A stretch of 64,000 nucleotides of DNA from an uncultured Haliea sp. (GCA_947258585.1 CAMYIZ010000030.1:155204-219203); one strand, 5' to 3'; positions 20,750 through 30,505 are shown, counted from the stretch's first letter. The notes: generated by a model not told the origin, from the letters alone. Translations and numbers: made by a program.

Positions 20750-22006
20750 TTAGAACTGCCTGTGGTACACCGGTGCGAAGCCACCACCGGGAGTGCGGAA
20801 GTTGGTGGCCTGGCCCTGATACAGTCGCGCCGCCACCCATTGCACCGCGCCTTCGTAGACATAGTTGCGCAGGTCGTACTTGAAGACCAGCGGCGTCGTT
20901 GCACCCAGGGCGAAACGCTCGCCCGGGGGTACCAGCGCCTGGGCCACAAAATCTCCTGCCAATATCTCGCTCCACACCCGCCTGGTAACCTTGTCACCGC
21001 GCCAGGCCGCCCTGCTACCGTAACCGCTCGCGGGCTTGAAAAACAGCCGCTTGCGCTGGGCCCACAGACGCTCGGCATGGGCGGGGTCGACGACTTCAGT
21101 TCGGGGAATACCCTGCAGGAGAATCTGTTGCTGGCTTTCAGGTACCTGCAGGGCAGTCAGTTCCAGCGTATCAGTCAGCAGCGCCAGATTGCGCTTGTCC
21201 GCATACAGGGCATGGGCCTGCGGATGGGGCGTCAGTACCACCGCATTGGCCAGGTAGGCTTCGCGAATGGCAGCGCTGCCGGGCTTCTCCAGCAGAAAAT
21301 CCGTCAACCGATTATAGACCAGATCGACAGGCCTGGATCCGGCGCAGAGCGCACCGTTGCTGAATTGCAGTTGCTCCGGCGCCACAATGACCGCTTCGAT
21401 GCCGCAGCGCTGGAACAGTTTCCGGAACAGGATAAACTCCGGATACAGGTACTGCTCCCCGGGATTCTCATCGACAATCGCGATGCAGCGCAGTGGCTGG
21501 TCACGGCCCGACAACTGCCATTCCCGCTGGAACATGGCGACAATGGCCTGCTCCAGTTGCAGTGCGGTCGCCGCGCCGGGAACAAGCTCCGCCACTTCCG
21601 GGCAGCAGGCACGCTGGGCCCGGGCCAGCACGGCATTGAGCAGCGCGCCGCCGGCGTTGGTATTGATTTCTATGAGCCCGACAGACTCGGCACCAACATG
21701 AAAGTCATAGCCCATGAAAACGCCTCTGGCGCCACCGGGGTCGTGACGGGCGATGGCCGGTGCGGAGTCCAGCACCCTCCGCCGCCACGGCCCGGAATTC
21801 ACCACGGTTTCGACGGCGCCGATGACGGCATTCATCCGCTGGATATGATCACTTTCGACAAATACCGGCTGCGCATAGAACAGGTAGGGGCAGCGTTCCC
21901 GGGTCATTTGATAGAGACCCTGCTCCCCCAGCTCCGTTTCCAGCGCCCGGCCCAAGGCGGCCTCGTCAAGGCTCACGCAAAAGCAGTGTTGATTCAGCGC
22001 CTTCAA
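20750..22006 (-). CDS. Circularly permuted ATP-grasp-like protein, last gene of the arsenic operon
   Basis: 418-residue soluble protein not assignable to a named enzyme. It carries an ATP-grasp-like metal/nucleotide motif near its N-terminus (GLIEINTNAGG, 110-120), while the lysine-rich nucleotide part lies at the C-terminus (LFFKPASGYGSRAA, 321-334; VFKYDLRNYVY; TNFRTPGGG). YNRLTDF (231-237) and ALYADKRNLALLTD (267-279) lie between. This order is permuted relative to D-Ala ligases and resembles the glutathione/glutathionylspermidine synthetase group. The TTG start at 22006 is 7 nt after the ACR3 stop, with no clear Shine-Dalgarno; GTG 21976 is an alternative. Its place at the end of arsR-GAPDH-arsJ-ACR3 suggests co-expression under arsenic, but substrate and role are unknown. 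Confidence 0.75.
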   Translation of the reverse strand: MKALNQHCFCVSLDEAALGRALETELGEQGLYQMTRERCPYLFYAQPVFVESDHIQRMNAVIGAVETVVNSGPWRRRVLDSAPAIARHDPGGARGVFMGYDFHVGAESVGLIEINTNAGGALLNAVLARAQRACCPEVAELVPGAATALQLEQAIVAMFQREWQLSGRDQPLRCIAIVDENPGEQYLYPEFILFRKLFQRCGIEAVIVAPEQLQFSNGALCAGSRPVDLVYNRLTDFLLEKPGSAAIREAYLANAVVLTPHPQAHALYADKRNLALLTDTLELTALQVPESQQQILLQGIPRTEVVDPAHAERLWAQRKRLFFKPASGYGSRAAWRGDKVTRRVWSEILAGDFVAQALVPPGERFALGATTPLVFKYDLRNYVYEGAVQWVAARLYQGQATNFRTPGGGFAPVYHRQF

Positions 22007-22013
22007 ACCAGCG

Positions 22014-23096
22014 CTACCCGGGACGCGCAGCGGGGAACCAGTGGCTGGTGCGGTTGGCGAAGGCCACCAGTGACAGCATCACCGGCACTTCCACCAGCAC
22101 GCCGACGACAGTCACCAGGGCAGCGCCAGAATTGAGCCCGAACAGTCCAATGGCCACGGCCACCGCCAGCTCAAAGAAATTTGAGGTACTGATCAGGGCG
22201 CAGGGAGCGGCGACATTGAACGGCACCCGCCACAGGTAGGCCGCGGCGTAGGCGACCGCAAAGATCCCGTAGGATTGAATCAGCAGCGGCACGGCAATCA
22301 GGGCGATCAACAGCGGCTGTTCCAGGATAACCTGCCCCTGAAACCCGAACAGGAGTACCACAGTCGCCAACAGCCCCAACACTGACAGGGGTTTGATGCG
22401 CGAGGTGAAGCGCGATACCCGGGCTTCGCCCTGTGCCCCGGGACCCGCCGTGCGGACCAGATGCATTCGGGTCAGAGAGCCAGCCACCAGTGGTATAACC
22501 ACATACAGCACAACGGATAACAGCAGGGTTTCCCAGGGTACGCTGATATCGGTGACGCCCAGCAACAGGGCGACAATCGGCGCAAAGGCAAAGATCATGA
22601 TGACATCGTTGAGAGACACCTGCACCAGCGTGTAGGTCGCATCGCCCCGGGTCAGTTGTGACCAGACAAACACCATCGCCGTGCAGGGCGCGGCGCCGAG
22701 CAGAATCATGCCGGCGATGTACTGGCTGGCATTGGCCGGGTCGATCAGGTCGGCAAACACAACCTCAAAAAACAACACGCCCAGTGCAGCCATGGTAAAA
22801 GGCTTGATCAACCAGTTGACCACCAGGGTGATCACCAGCCCTTTCGGGCGCTCATGGATATGCTTGAGACTGGTGAAGTCCACCGACACCATCATCGGAT
22901 AGACCATGAACCAGATCAGTACTGCCACGATAAAGTTGATTGAGCCGTACTCGAATCCGGCGAGCAGCTGGAAGGTATCGGGCAGCAAGGTACCCAGGGT
23001 GAGACCCGCAGTAATGCAGAGCAACACCCACAACGACAGGTAGCGCTCGAACAGGCTGAGTGGGGAGACGGTTTGCTTCCGGGTCGTTGCATTCAT
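22014..23096 (-). CDS. acr3: Arsenite efflux permease ACR3
   Basis: Inner-membrane carrier of the bile/arsenite/riboflavin transporter superfamily that expels As(III). 360 residues from ATG 23096 ([20 protein letters not shown]) with about ten transmembrane segments. Family signatures include [35 protein letters not shown], and the segment with the essential cysteine, [19 protein letters not shown]. The ATG overlaps the arsJ stop (ATGA). Arsenate reductase (arsC) is not seen in this operon, so the pathway for arsenate here probably runs through GAPDH and ArsJ. Confidence 0.93.
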   Translation of the reverse strand: MNATTRKQTVSPLSLFERYLSLWVLLCITAGLTLGTLLPDTFQLLAGFEYGSINFIVAVLIWFMVYPMMVSVDFTSLKHIHERPKGLVITLVVNWLIKPFTMAALGVLFFEVVFADLIDPANASQYIAGMILLGAAPCTAMVFVWSQLTRGDATYTLVQVSLNDVIMIFAFAPIVALLLGVTDISVPWETLLLSVVLYVVIPLVAGSLTRMHLVRTAGPGAQGEARVSRFTSRIKPLSVLGLLATVVLLFGFQGQVILEQPLLIALIAVPLLIQSYGIFAVAYAAAYLWRVPFNVAAPCALISTSNFFELAVAVAIGLFGLNSGAALVTVVGVLVEVPVMLSLVAFANRTSHWFPAARPG

Positions 23097-24358
23097 TTCC
23101 AACTGCGTCCATTGCCTGATTTGGATAATGAGCCAGAATACCTGGCGCCGGGCAGCCAGAGAGAAACAACCACTGTTGCCACCAGCATCCCGGCAGATAT
23201 CCACAGGCAGGCTGCCAGCCCACCGGTACCCTGGCCGGCCATCTGGAACACCCAACCCGAGAGTACCGTGCCGATCAAACGCCCCATGGCGTTGGCCATG
23301 TAGTAGAAGCCGACATCCAGTGATACGCCGTCACGACCGGCATAGCTGACGATCAGGTAGCTGTGCAGCGAGGAATTCACCGCGAACAGGACCCCGAACA
23401 GGAGCAGACCGCCAATCAGGATTGTGGCGGGATCTATCCCCGCGCCCAGTCCCAGCGCGATCAACATCGGCAACAGCGCCAGGCTGGCTGCCCACAAAGT
23501 CGCTGATCGCCCGTCTGGAACCGCCCCCTGCAGACTTCCGGTAATCCGCGGGGCGATGGCCTGCACCGCACCGTAGCCGATAATCCACAGGGCGAGAAAG
23601 CCGCCGGTCTGGCTGTGGTTCCAGCCCAGGGTCTGGGACAGGAACACCGGCAGGGCCACCACGAACCAGACATCCCGCGCGCCGAACAGCAGCATGCGCG
23701 CCGCGGAAAGAATGTTGATGGCCCGGCTCTTGGAGAAGATATCGCGAAATTTCGGCTTGTTCGCAGCCTTGCCCAGGTCCGTTTGCAGGAGCACCAGGCT
23801 TGCCAGCCAGACCAGCGCCAGGGCCGTCGCCATTGCCGCCACGGCGCCGGCAAAACCCAGCCAGGTCAACAGCACACCGCCGAGGAAAAAGCCCGCCCCC
23901 TTGAGCGCGTTTTTCGAGCCGGTGAGAATGGCGACCCACGTGTACAGCGTGCCCTGGGCGTCGGCCGGCACCAGCAGCTTGATCGAGCTTTTGGCGCTCA
24001 TCTTGTTCAGGTCCTTGGCGATGCCCGACAGCGCCTGGGCCGCCATCACCCAGGGCACAGTGAGCATGGCCGCGGGTACCAGCAACATTCCCAGGGCCAT
24101 GACCTGCAGCGCCAGGCCGATGGTCATGGTTCGATTGAGGCCCACATGGGCACCGAGCCAGCCACCCACCAGGTTGGTGATCACCCCGAAGATCTCGTAG
24201 AACAGGAACAGCAGCGCGATCTCCAGCGGCGAATAACCCAGCCCGTGGAAGTGCAGCACCACCAGCATGCGCAGAGCGCCATCCGTCAGCGTGAAGGCCC
24301 AGTAGTTGCCGGTGACCACCAGGTATTGGCGGATCTCCGCGGAGAGGTGGTTCAGCAT
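23093..24358 (-). CDS. arsJ: Organoarsenical efflux MFS transporter ArsJ
   Basis: 12-helix major-facilitator protein that exports 1-arseno-3-phosphoglycerate, the unstable product made by the partner GAPDH from arsenate and glyceraldehyde-3-phosphate; the compound breaks down to arsenate outside. From ATG 24358 the product is 421 residues ([20 protein letters not shown]), matching ArsJ proteins, with [19 protein letters not shown] and [17 protein letters not shown]. It directly follows the GAPDH gene, the pairing that defines the ArsJ pathway, and overlaps ACR3 by four bases. Confidence 0.93.
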   Translation of the reverse strand: MLNHLSAEIRQYLVVTGNYWAFTLTDGALRMLVVLHFHGLGYSPLEIALLFLFYEIFGVITNLVGGWLGAHVGLNRTMTIGLALQVMALGMLLVPAAMLTVPWVMAAQALSGIAKDLNKMSAKSSIKLLVPADAQGTLYTWVAILTGSKNALKGAGFFLGGVLLTWLGFAGAVAAMATALALVWLASLVLLQTDLGKAANKPKFRDIFSKSRAINILSAARMLLFGARDVWFVVALPVFLSQTLGWNHSQTGGFLALWIIGYGAVQAIAPRITGSLQGAVPDGRSATLWAASLALLPMLIALGLGAGIDPATILIGGLLLFGVLFAVNSSLHSYLIVSYAGRDGVSLDVGFYYMANAMGRLIGTVLSGWVFQMAGQGTGGLAACLWISAGMLVATVVVSLWLPGARYSGSLSKSGNGRSWK

Positions 24359-24360
24359 CG

Positions 24361-25377
24361 CTAGCCGCCCTGATCCAAGCGCCCGACCTTCAGCGCCAGT
24401 TCCGCGGTGCGGTTGGCGTAGCCCCACTCGTTGTCATACCAGGCATAGATTTTCACCTGGGTCTCATTGATCACCATGGTGGACAGGGCATCGATAATGC
24501 TCGACCGCGGGTCGGTCTTGTAGTCGATGGACACCAGCGGGCGCTCCTCGTAACCGAGGATGCCCTGCAGCGGGTCGGATTCCGCGGCACTTTTGAGCAG
24601 CTGATTAACGGCTTCCGCAGTCGTCGCGGTCTCCACTTCAAACACACAGTCGGTCAGCGAAGCGTTGGCCAGGGGCACCCGCACCGCGTGGCCGTTGAGC
24701 CGCCCCTTGAGCTCCGGGAAAATCCCGGTAATGGCGGTTGCCGAGCCTGTCGTGGTCGGAATCAGGCTCATCCCGCAGGCGCGGGCACGGCGCAGGTCCT
24801 TGTGGGGGGCGTCGAGAATCGTCTGGGTGTTGGTCACACTGTGGATGGTGGTCATGCTGCCGTGGTGAATACGCAGGTTCTCGTGAATGACCTTGACCAC
24901 CGGGGCGAGGCAGTTGGTGGTACAGGAAGCCGCGGTAACGATCCGGTGGGTTTGCGGTTGGTACAGATGGTCATTCACCCCCATGACCACATTCAGCACC
25001 TCCGGCTCCTTTACCGGAGCAGTCACCACTACCCGCTTGACGCCCTGGGCCAGGTAGGCGTTCAGCACATCGACCTTCTTCATTTTGCCGCTGGCTTCAA
25101 TGACGAGATCGCAGGCTGACCAGTCGGTTTCCTCGATGCGGGTGTTGCGACTGGTGGCAATCTGCCGCCCCTCGATCACAATCGCGCCATCCCGGGCAGT
25201 GGCATCCCGGTCCCAGCGCCCGTGCACGGAATCGAATGTCAACAAGTGCGCCAGGGTTGACGCATCACCCGCCGGGTCGTTGATCCGGATAAATTCGACC
25301 TCGGGCCAATCCCATGCCGCACGCAGTACCAGACGGCCCATGCGGCCAAACCCATTGATGCCAATCTTGATGGTCAT
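24361..25377 (-). CDS. ArsJ-associated glyceraldehyde-3-phosphate dehydrogenase
   Basis: 338-residue GAPDH: N-terminal NAD-binding fold ([20 protein letters not shown]) and active-site Cys152 in [11 protein letters not shown]. In ars operons this paralogue uses arsenate in place of phosphate to form 1-arseno-3-phosphoglycerate, which ArsJ exports. The ATG at 25377 has CCGGAG upstream; the frame is open further, to 25596, but that overlaps arsR and lacks similarity. The gene stops 2 bp before the arsJ ATG. The partnership with ArsJ is inferred from gene order; a general glycolytic gapA would be elsewhere. Confidence 0.92.
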   Translation of the reverse strand: MTIKIGINGFGRMGRLVLRAAWDWPEVEFIRINDPAGDASTLAHLLTFDSVHGRWDRDATARDGAIVIEGRQIATSRNTRIEETDWSACDLVIEASGKMKKVDVLNAYLAQGVKRVVVTAPVKEPEVLNVVMGVNDHLYQPQTHRIVTAASCTTNCLAPVVKVIHENLRIHHGSMTTIHSVTNTQTILDAPHKDLRRARACGMSLIPTTTGSATAITGIFPELKGRLNGHAVRVPLANASLTDCVFEVETATTAEAVNQLLKSAAESDPLQGILGYEERPLVSIDYKTDPRSSIIDALSTMVINETQVKIYAWYDNEWGYANRTAELALKVGRLDQGG

Positions 25378-25402
25378 GAAGAACTCCGGGTAGAAGTGGA
25401 AG

Positions 25403-25753
25403 TTAACGGCAATCGCCGGCCCGCTTTTGTCGTTCAATGGCTTGCAGGCGCAACACATCCCCGGCACAGGGCGCCACTGTGCCGAGCCCGTCGCGGGTTG
25501 CAGCGAGCACCTTGCGCTGCCAGGATCCCAGCCCGGGGTGGAGGCGGTAGTACACCCACTGCCCTTCCCGGTGGTCACTGACCAGATTGCACGCACGCAG
25601 CTGGGCCAGATGCCGGGAAATCATGGGCTGGGAAACCTCGAGCGCATCGGCGAGATCACAGACACAGATCTGCTCCCGGACCAGCAGCAGCAACACACAG
25701 CGCAAGCGGGTCTCGTTGCCGAGGCATTTGTAGAAGTTCTCGCCTTTTACCAC
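25403..25753 (-). CDS. arsR: ArsR-family arsenite-responsive repressor
   Basis: Winged-helix repressor that releases DNA when As(III) binds cysteines. The helix before the recognition helix holds the classic vicinal pair [12 protein letters not shown] (Cys30 and Cys32 from the chosen start), then [21 protein letters not shown] as the DNA-binding helix-turn-helix and VYYRL wing. GTG at 25753, with GGCAGG upstream, gives a 116-residue protein that begins like other ArsR proteins ([17 protein letters not shown]). The frame continues to another GTG at 25813, but that start would lie only 6 bp from the inverted repeat at 25820-25837. First gene of the operon. Confidence 0.88.
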   Translation of the reverse strand: MVKGENFYKCLGNETRLRCVLLLLVREQICVCDLADALEVSQPMISRHLAQLRACNLVSDHREGQWVYYRLHPGLGSWQRKVLAATRDGLGTVAPCAGDVLRLQAIERQKRAGDCR

Positions 25754-25819
25754 GCCATCCTGCCTTGCGCCGTATGACAATTCGTCTGCCCGGTCACGGA
25801 GCAGTCTCTCCACCTACCA

Positions 25820-25837
25820 ATATGCGGATAACCATAT
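25820..25837. promoter_or_regulatory. Inverted repeat, candidate ArsR operator
   Basis: Arms ATATG (25820-25824) and CATAT (25833-25837) flank an 8-bp spacer within an AT-rich patch, 67 bp upstream of the chosen arsR start, where autoregulation by ArsR would be expected. Binding is inference; no consensus comparison was possible. Confidence 0.45.
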
Positions 25838-26023
25838 ATCTTGTCTGGCCGAAAATCAATCCTGCCGGCAGCGCCGCGGCCTGATGCCGGGGCAGGGTGG
25901 CCCGACTCCGGCGCTCGATTATCGGCGTTTAAACCTTCATAAAAGCCCTGTTTTGCTTCATCATCGACCTGTTGCGCCGGCAATCGGCATCCAATACCGT
26001 TCCGAATCAGGGAGTAAGCAAGC

Positions 26024-26899
26024 ATGGCCCGCACTGTTACCGTCGCCGCCACCCAGATGGCCTGCAGCTGGGACCGGGAGGCCAACATCGCCAATGGCGA
26101 GCGCCTGGTGCGCGCGGCCCAGGCCGAGGGCGCCCAGGTCATTCTGCTGCAGGAACTGTTCGAGACCCCCTACTTCTGCCAGCATCCCAATGAAGACTAC
26201 ATGCTGCTGGCGACCCCGCTGGCGGAGAACCCCGCGGTACAGCACTTCCAGGCACTGGCCAGGGAGCTGCAGGTCGTGCTGCCAATCAGCTACTTCGAGC
26301 TGGCGGGCCGCGCCCGCTTCAATTCGGTGGCCATCATCGACGCCGACGGCAGCGTGCTGGGCAATTACCGCAAGAGCCATATCCCGGACGGCCCCGGCTA
26401 TCACGAGAAGTTCTACTTCAACCCGGGCGACACCGGCTTCAAAGTCTGGAACACCCGCTTCGGGCGCATCGGCGTCGGCATCTGCTGGGACCAGTGGTTC
26501 CCCGAGAGCGCCCGCAGCATGGCCCTGCTGGGGGCAGAGCTGCTGTTCTATCCCACCGCCATCGGCAGCGAACCCCACGACCCGACGATTCACAGCCGCG
26601 ACCACTGGCAGCGGGTACAGCAGGGTCACGCCGGCGCCAACCTGATGCCGCTGGTCGCCAGCAACCGCATCGGCCGCGAACTGCAGGACGGCAGCGACAT
26701 CACCTTCTATGGCGGCTCTTTCATTGCCGACCACACCGGCGCCCTGGTCGAGGCGGCTGACGGCGACAGTGAGACCGTCCTGGTACACAGCTTCGACCTG
26801 GACGAAATAGAAAAGATGCGCACCGCCTGGGGCGTGTTCCGGGACCGGCGCCCGCCCCTGTACCAGCCCATCAATACCCTGGATGGTGAACACGCGTGA
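26024..26899 (+). CDS. aguB: N-carbamoylputrescine amidase
   Basis: Nitrilase-superfamily enzyme that hydrolyses N-carbamoylputrescine to putrescine, CO2 and ammonia, the last step of the agmatine route to polyamines. 291 residues with the intact Glu-Lys-Cys triad: Glu44 ([11 protein letters not shown]), Lys117 ([13 protein letters not shown]), Cys154 ([15 protein letters not shown]). GGGAG precedes the ATG at 26024. Its stop overlaps the aguA GTG (GTGA), and the partner enzyme follows directly. Divergent from the ars operon over a 270-bp gap. Confidence 0.95.
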   Translation: MARTVTVAATQMACSWDREANIANGERLVRAAQAEGAQVILLQELFETPYFCQHPNEDYMLLATPLAENPAVQHFQALARELQVVLPISYFELAGRARFNSVAIIDADGSVLGNYRKSHIPDGPGYHEKFYFNPGDTGFKVWNTRFGRIGVGICWDQWFPESARSMALLGAELLFYPTAIGSEPHDPTIHSRDHWQRVQQGHAGANLMPLVASNRIGRELQDGSDITFYGGSFIADHTGALVEAADGDSETVLVHSFDLDEIEKMRTAWGVFRDRRPPLYQPINTLDGEHA

Positions 26900-27993
26900 G
26901 CCTGCGCACCAGCACACCGCGGGCGGACGGCTTCTTCATGCCCGCGGAATGGGCGCCCCAGAGCCAGGTCTGGACGCTCTGGCCCGAGCGCCCGGACAGC
27001 TGGCGCGCCGGCGCCCTGCCCGCCCAGGCCGCCTTCCTGGAAGTGATCCGCGCCATCGCCCGCTTCGAGCCGGTAACGGTAGGCGCATCCCGGGACCAGT
27101 TCCAGAACGCCAGCCAGGCACTGGCCGAAGCGGACAATGTGCGGGTCATCGAGCTGTCCAACGACGACGTCTGGATGCGCGACTGCGGCCCCACCTTCCT
27201 CATTGACGGCAAGGGCGGGCTGGCAGCGGTGGACTGGGAGTTCAATGCCTGGGGCGGCCACCACGGTGGACTCTACCCAAACTGGGACCTGGACAACCAG
27301 GTGGCGCAGAAAGTCGCCCAGCTGGAGCGGGTACCGCGCTACGCGACTCCGGAATTTGTCCTGGAGGGCGGCTCGATCCACGTCGATGGCGAAGGCACGC
27401 TGATTACCACCGCGGAGTGCCTGCTGCACCCGAACCGCAACCCGCAGCTGAGCCAGGCGGAGATCGAACGCTACCTGCGCGACTACCTCGCGGTGAACAC
27501 CATCATCTGGCTACCCGAGGGCATGTACAACGACGAGACCGATGGCCACGTCGACAACTTCTGCTGCTTTACCCGTCCCGGCGAGGTGCTGCTGTGCTGG
27601 ACCGACGACGAGAGCGACCCCAACTACAGCCGCTGCCGGTCGGCGCTGGCGGTGCTGGACAGCAGCCGCGATGCCCGGGGGCGGCAGCTGGTCGTGCACA
27701 AGATACCGATTCCCGCGCCGGTATACGCCATGCTGGAAAGTGAGGGCGGTGCGCTCGGCCAGCTGCCCGACGAGGATGGCCAGCCTGAACGGCTGGCTGC
27801 ATCCTATGTCAATTTCCTGATCGTGAACGGCGGGATCATCGTCCCGGGGTTCGATGACCCGCAGGACAGCGTTGCCCTGACGCTACTGCAGGAGCTGTTC
27901 CCCGAGCGCGAGGTCGTGATGGTGCCGGGGCGGGAGATCCTGCTGGGAGGCGGCAATATCCACTGCATCACCCAGCAGCAGCCGCGCCCCTGA
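26896..27993 (+). CDS. aguA: Agmatine deiminase
   Basis: Guanidino-group hydrolase (PAD/GME superfamily) converting agmatine to N-carbamoylputrescine and ammonia. 365 residues with catalytic Cys357 in [13 protein letters not shown] at the C-terminus and active-site segments [15 protein letters not shown] and [20 protein letters not shown] start at 26896 is coupled to aguB by GTGA. Its 3' end overlaps the convergent IPTL-CTERM gene by 26 bp. No speA (arginine decarboxylase) is in the window, so agmatine must come from elsewhere or from outside. Confidence 0.95.
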   Translation: MSLRTSTPRADGFFMPAEWAPQSQVWTLWPERPDSWRAGALPAQAAFLEVIRAIARFEPVTVGASRDQFQNASQALAEADNVRVIELSNDDVWMRDCGPTFLIDGKGGLAAVDWEFNAWGGHHGGLYPNWDLDNQVAQKVAQLERVPRYATPEFVLEGGSIHVDGEGTLITTAECLLHPNRNPQLSQAEIERYLRDYLAVNTIIWLPEGMYNDETDGHVDNFCCFTRPGEVLLCWTDDESDPNYSRCRSALAVLDSSRDARGRQLVVHKIPIPAPVYAMLESEGGALGQLPDEDGQPERLAASYVNFLIVNGGIIVPGFDDPQDSVALTLLQELFPEREVVMVPGREILLGGGNIHCITQQQPRP

Positions 27994-28693
27994 GACGAAC
28001 CACTGCGGCAACCAGACCCAGCGCCATCAGCATCAGCATCCATACTGACATCGCCGGCACCGCGGCCACGGGCGCAACGCTGACATTGTCGTGGTAGCCC
28101 GCCGCGGCAAAAGTGAAGAAGCTGCCAGTCTTGAACACCAGTGTGACTGTGGAGGAAGGGGCAACAAAGGTGCCGCTGAAAGGCTCCCATTGAAACTGGA
28201 ATACTTCGTTGTTCCCGAGATTGTTGACTTCGCGCTTGGCAATCAGGATATCGTTGGCTCCTAACCCGCTGTCGATGGCGGCCTCGGTTGGCGTGCCATC
28301 GTAGATCACCACTTCCCACCAGGTACCGTTGTTGCCATCCACGTTGCCCGCCACACCGCCGCTCCAGAAACCGCTGACGGTATAGGCCTGCCCCGGTGTG
28401 ACACTGAGCGTCTGGGTCAAGCCGCCATGGGCATTGCCGGAACCGCTGCCTTTCTTCTGGGCGTGCGATATCGCGCCGGCAAAGGGGCAGCCGTTGGTGG
28501 GCACCCAGATATCGCAGTCATTACTGTGGATCCAGACGTCGTTCCAGAACCCGCTGGGGGGCGCAGTCCAGGTGTTCCAGCCGGTGAGCCCCGCCTCAAA
28601 ATCACCGTTACTGACCAAATTCTGGGATTGAACCGACTGGGCCAGACCCAGCAGAAGAAAGCACAACAAAGCAACAAATCTGGTATGGGTCAT
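27968..28693 (-). CDS. Exported protein with IPTL-CTERM-like sorting tail
   Basis: 241-residue exported protein. From ATG 28693 (GGGAAGG upstream) it begins with a signal peptide ([20 protein letters not shown]) and a jelly-roll-like segment starting [18 protein letters not shown], as in carbohydrate-binding and PEP-CTERM-type proteins. The C-terminus has the IPTL-CTERM arrangement: VPAMSVW, a hydrophobic stretch and a final basic RLRG. Such tails are thought to direct processing by a dedicated protease; none is seen here. The frame extends to 28768 without a credible start. Function unknown. Confidence 0.75.
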   Translation of the reverse strand: MTHTRFVALLCFLLLGLAQSVQSQNLVSNGDFEAGLTGWNTWTAPPSGFWNDVWIHSNDCDIWVPTNGCPFAGAISHAQKKGSGSGNAHGGLTQTLSVTPGQAYTVSGFWSGGVAGNVDGNNGTWWEVVIYDGTPTEAAIDSGLGANDILIAKREVNNLGNNEVFQFQWEPFSGTFVAPSSTVTLVFKTGSFFTFAAAGYHDNVSVAPVAAVPAMSVWMLMLMALGLVAAVVRLRGAAAAG

Positions 28694-28844
28694 GGCCGCC
28701 TTCCCTGAATGGACTAATTCCCAGTAGCATGAAACACAAGCGCGTCTTCTGGCAAGCGGTAGTTTCACCCTGCAGGGTAATCAGGCCGCGGCGATAGAGC
28801 GCCGTTTACCAGCGACCAGCCCATCTTGAAGGGGACAGATGCGC

Positions 28845-28875
28845 TTGACTTGACCAGGCAAAATGGCGAAAATGC
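28845..28875 (+). promoter_or_regulatory. Possible promoter of tRNA-Met
   Basis: TTGACT at 28845-28850 and AAAATG at 28870-28875, 19 bp apart, followed by a GC-rich stretch (CGCGCC) before the tRNA start at 28913, as in stringently controlled stable-RNA promoters. Spacing and the -10 match are imperfect. Confidence 0.35.
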
Positions 28876-28912
28876 GCGCCTTTTCGGGGCTCAGCCCCCG
28901 GACCAAAATCGT

Positions 28913-28989
28913 GGCTACGTAGCTCAGCTGGTTAGAGCACAGCATTCATAATGCTGGGGTCGGTGGTTCAAGTCCACCCGTAGCTACCA
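28913..28989 (+). tRNA. tRNA-Met (elongator, anticodon CAT)
   Basis: 77-nt cloverleaf close to E. coli elongator tRNA-Met. Anticodon stem CAGCA/TGCTG encloses loop TTCATAA with anticodon CAT; T arm GGTGG-TTCAAGT-CCACC; encoded CCA at 28987-28989. The 5' acceptor strand GGCTACG pairs with CGTAGCT, so the first pair is G1-U72 rather than the usual G1-C72. The decayed integrase begins right downstream, as at a tRNA integration site. Confidence 0.95.
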
Positions 28990-29023
28990 CTTTTTCCTTT
29001 TTAAATCAAAAGCTTAAAAAACC

Positions 29024-29464
29024 TCAAATCGCTCTGAGATTCTCCCTCCTCCCGATTGCGGGAGATTTGCGGGAGTTTTCATTGTTGATCAAGGTCAGGG
29101 TCGGTGCCGAGGTACCGGACCAGCTCACTTTTTCCACCGCGTCGATCAGTTCCCCGATTTCAGCCGCGGAATAGTGCGTCGTGATCTGGCCGTTCTTGTG
29201 GCCCAGGAGCACCTGCCGGGTTTCATGACTCACGCCCTTGGCCCGCAACCGGCGACCGAAGGTATGCTTCAAATCATGGACCCGCACCTGCGGCAATCCA
29301 GCCTCCTCCTGCGCCCGACGCCAGGCCTTGGTGTTGATGCGATTCACCGGTCTACCCTTGGCATAGGTAAACACATGCTCCGGATTCCTGCCGCGCTGAC
29401 GATTGATCACCGCCCGTGCTTCGGCATTCATCACCACCAGTCGGCCCCTCCATTCTTCACCCCG
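29024..29464 (-). pseudogene. Tyrosine integrase, C-terminal fragment
   Basis: C-terminal catalytic part of a phage-type tyrosine recombinase: LVVMNAEARAVINRQRGRNP, then the box II pattern HDLKHTFGRRLRAKGV and LLGHKNGQITTHYS with the nucleophile tyrosine. The frame is closed by TGA at 29465-29467, and the N-terminal arm-binding and core domains and the first catalytic arginine are absent. Its 3' end faces tRNA-Met, 35 bp away, which is typical of an element integrated at that tRNA. No complete element or second attachment site was found. Confidence 0.85.
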
Positions 29465-29492
29465 TCACCCGGGAACACAAACACGCTGGTTT

Positions 29493-29870
29493 TCAGGCCA
29501 ACTGTATAAGCTGGTTTAGCAAGGCCAGCACCTCGGCGAAGCGGGCATCGGTCACGCTTTTCATTGGATGGGGCGCGCCGCCGCGCAGGCGCCAGTCGAA
29601 GGACTTGGGCTGATGGCAAAGCACGTAACTGGCTTGCCCGGCCTTGCGCCCGCCAGCAACGCCGACAGCTACCGCGAAGGGGTTATCAGCGTTATAGCTG
29701 GCAGTGGTCATCGGCAGGCCAATGACCAGGGACGTGCGTTCATTAAAAGCTTTGGGAGACAGAACCAGAAAAGGATGTACATCGCGCATTTCTTTCCCGC
29801 GCTGAGGGTTGCAGTCTATCCATATGACGTGCTGGCGCTCGGGTACCCAGCCCTTGGTTCGTTTTACCAC
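29493..29870 (-). CDS. MazF/PemK-family toxin (endoribonuclease)
   Basis: 125-residue MazF-fold protein. Family pattern: VIWIDCNPQRGKEMRDVHPF, LVLSPKAFNERTSLVIGLPM, then SYVLCHQPKSFDWR and a C-terminal helix VTDARFAEVLALLNQLIQL. MazF toxins cut mRNA at short sequences and are neutralised by a coexpressed antitoxin. Here the partner lies upstream with a 7-bp overlap (29864-29870). The region is flanked by integrase and TonB remnants, so this module is the best-preserved part of the decayed island. Confidence 0.85.
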   Translation of the reverse strand: MVKRTKGWVPERQHVIWIDCNPQRGKEMRDVHPFLVLSPKAFNERTSLVIGLPMTTASYNADNPFAVAVGVAGGRKAGQASYVLCHQPKSFDWRLRGGAPHPMKSVTDARFAEVLALLNQLIQLA

Positions 29871-30118
29871 CGCTCTGCCCCCAGGCGCTCATCGACAGAC
29901 ATGACCTCCCCGCCGTGGCGCTCGGGGTCAAAGCGAGCCAGGCGCTGCTCCAGGCTCAGGGGTTCGTCATGCAGCGGCGTGATGATGATTCGTTCCCCTT
30001 CTACCGTAATACGTACCCGCTGGTCGGCATGCAAGCGCGCAGCACGAGCCACAGCCGCAGGCAGGCGCACACCAAGGTTGTTGCCCCAATGCTTGATATC
30101 AAGAACCGTTTCGGTCAT
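29864..30118 (-). CDS. MazE-like antitoxin (SpoVT/AbrB fold)
   Basis: 84-residue protein with an AbrB-type N-terminus (MTETVLDIKHWGNNLGVRLP, AAVARAARL) and an acidic, flexible C-terminus that would wrap the toxin. From ATG 30118 it overlaps the toxin start by 7 bp, the standard antitoxin-then-toxin order. The open frame runs on upstream through a PepSY remnant by chance, so the longer reading should be ignored. MazE-type antitoxins usually repress their own promoter; no palindrome was identified here. Confidence 0.85.
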   Translation of the reverse strand: MTETVLDIKHWGNNLGVRLPAAVARAARLHADQRVRITVEGERIIITPLHDEPLSLEQRLARFDPERHGGEVMSVDERLGAERW

Positions 30119-30196
30119 GGCAATCTCCGGGATAATGTTTAAACGAAGTATAAACATAATTTGCCGTGCCGACAAATGCAGGCGCGGAGGGAACCA

Positions 30197-30505
30197 AAGC
30201 GATATCAGTATTCGCCGCGACAAGCCGAGAATTCGACCGGAATGCAGCGGGAACCGGGCCTGCAAAGAGATATCCGCGGCGGTGCCCTGCCGGAGAACGA
30301 AATCCTCAAGATGCTGGTCGCTGTCACCATCGAAGTACAGCGCCTTGTGCCCCACCCCGCCGGCGCCCTGACCGTCAGCCGCGGTGGAATACTCCGCCCT
30401 GGACAGGCCGAACTCCCGCGCGTACCAGAGTGGCCCGAGCGGCTCGTTCCAGTCCGTATCCCTCGCCTTGGCCTCGGCGATGCCGGCGATGTCGACAAAT
30501 ACCCA
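30197..30505 (-). pseudogene. Fragment of a PepSY-associated membrane protein
   Basis: A conceptual reading in one minus frame contains DTDWNEPLGPLWYAREFGLS, then QARFPLHSGRILGLSRRILI, which matches the C-terminal region of PepSY-TM proteins that accompany siderophore receptors. The homology ends at about 30197, just before the transmembrane part that should follow (usually ILISLLG...). It is joined at 30505 to the TonB plug fragment in a different frame. Both are leftovers of a siderophore uptake operon after a deletion. Confidence 0.65.
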
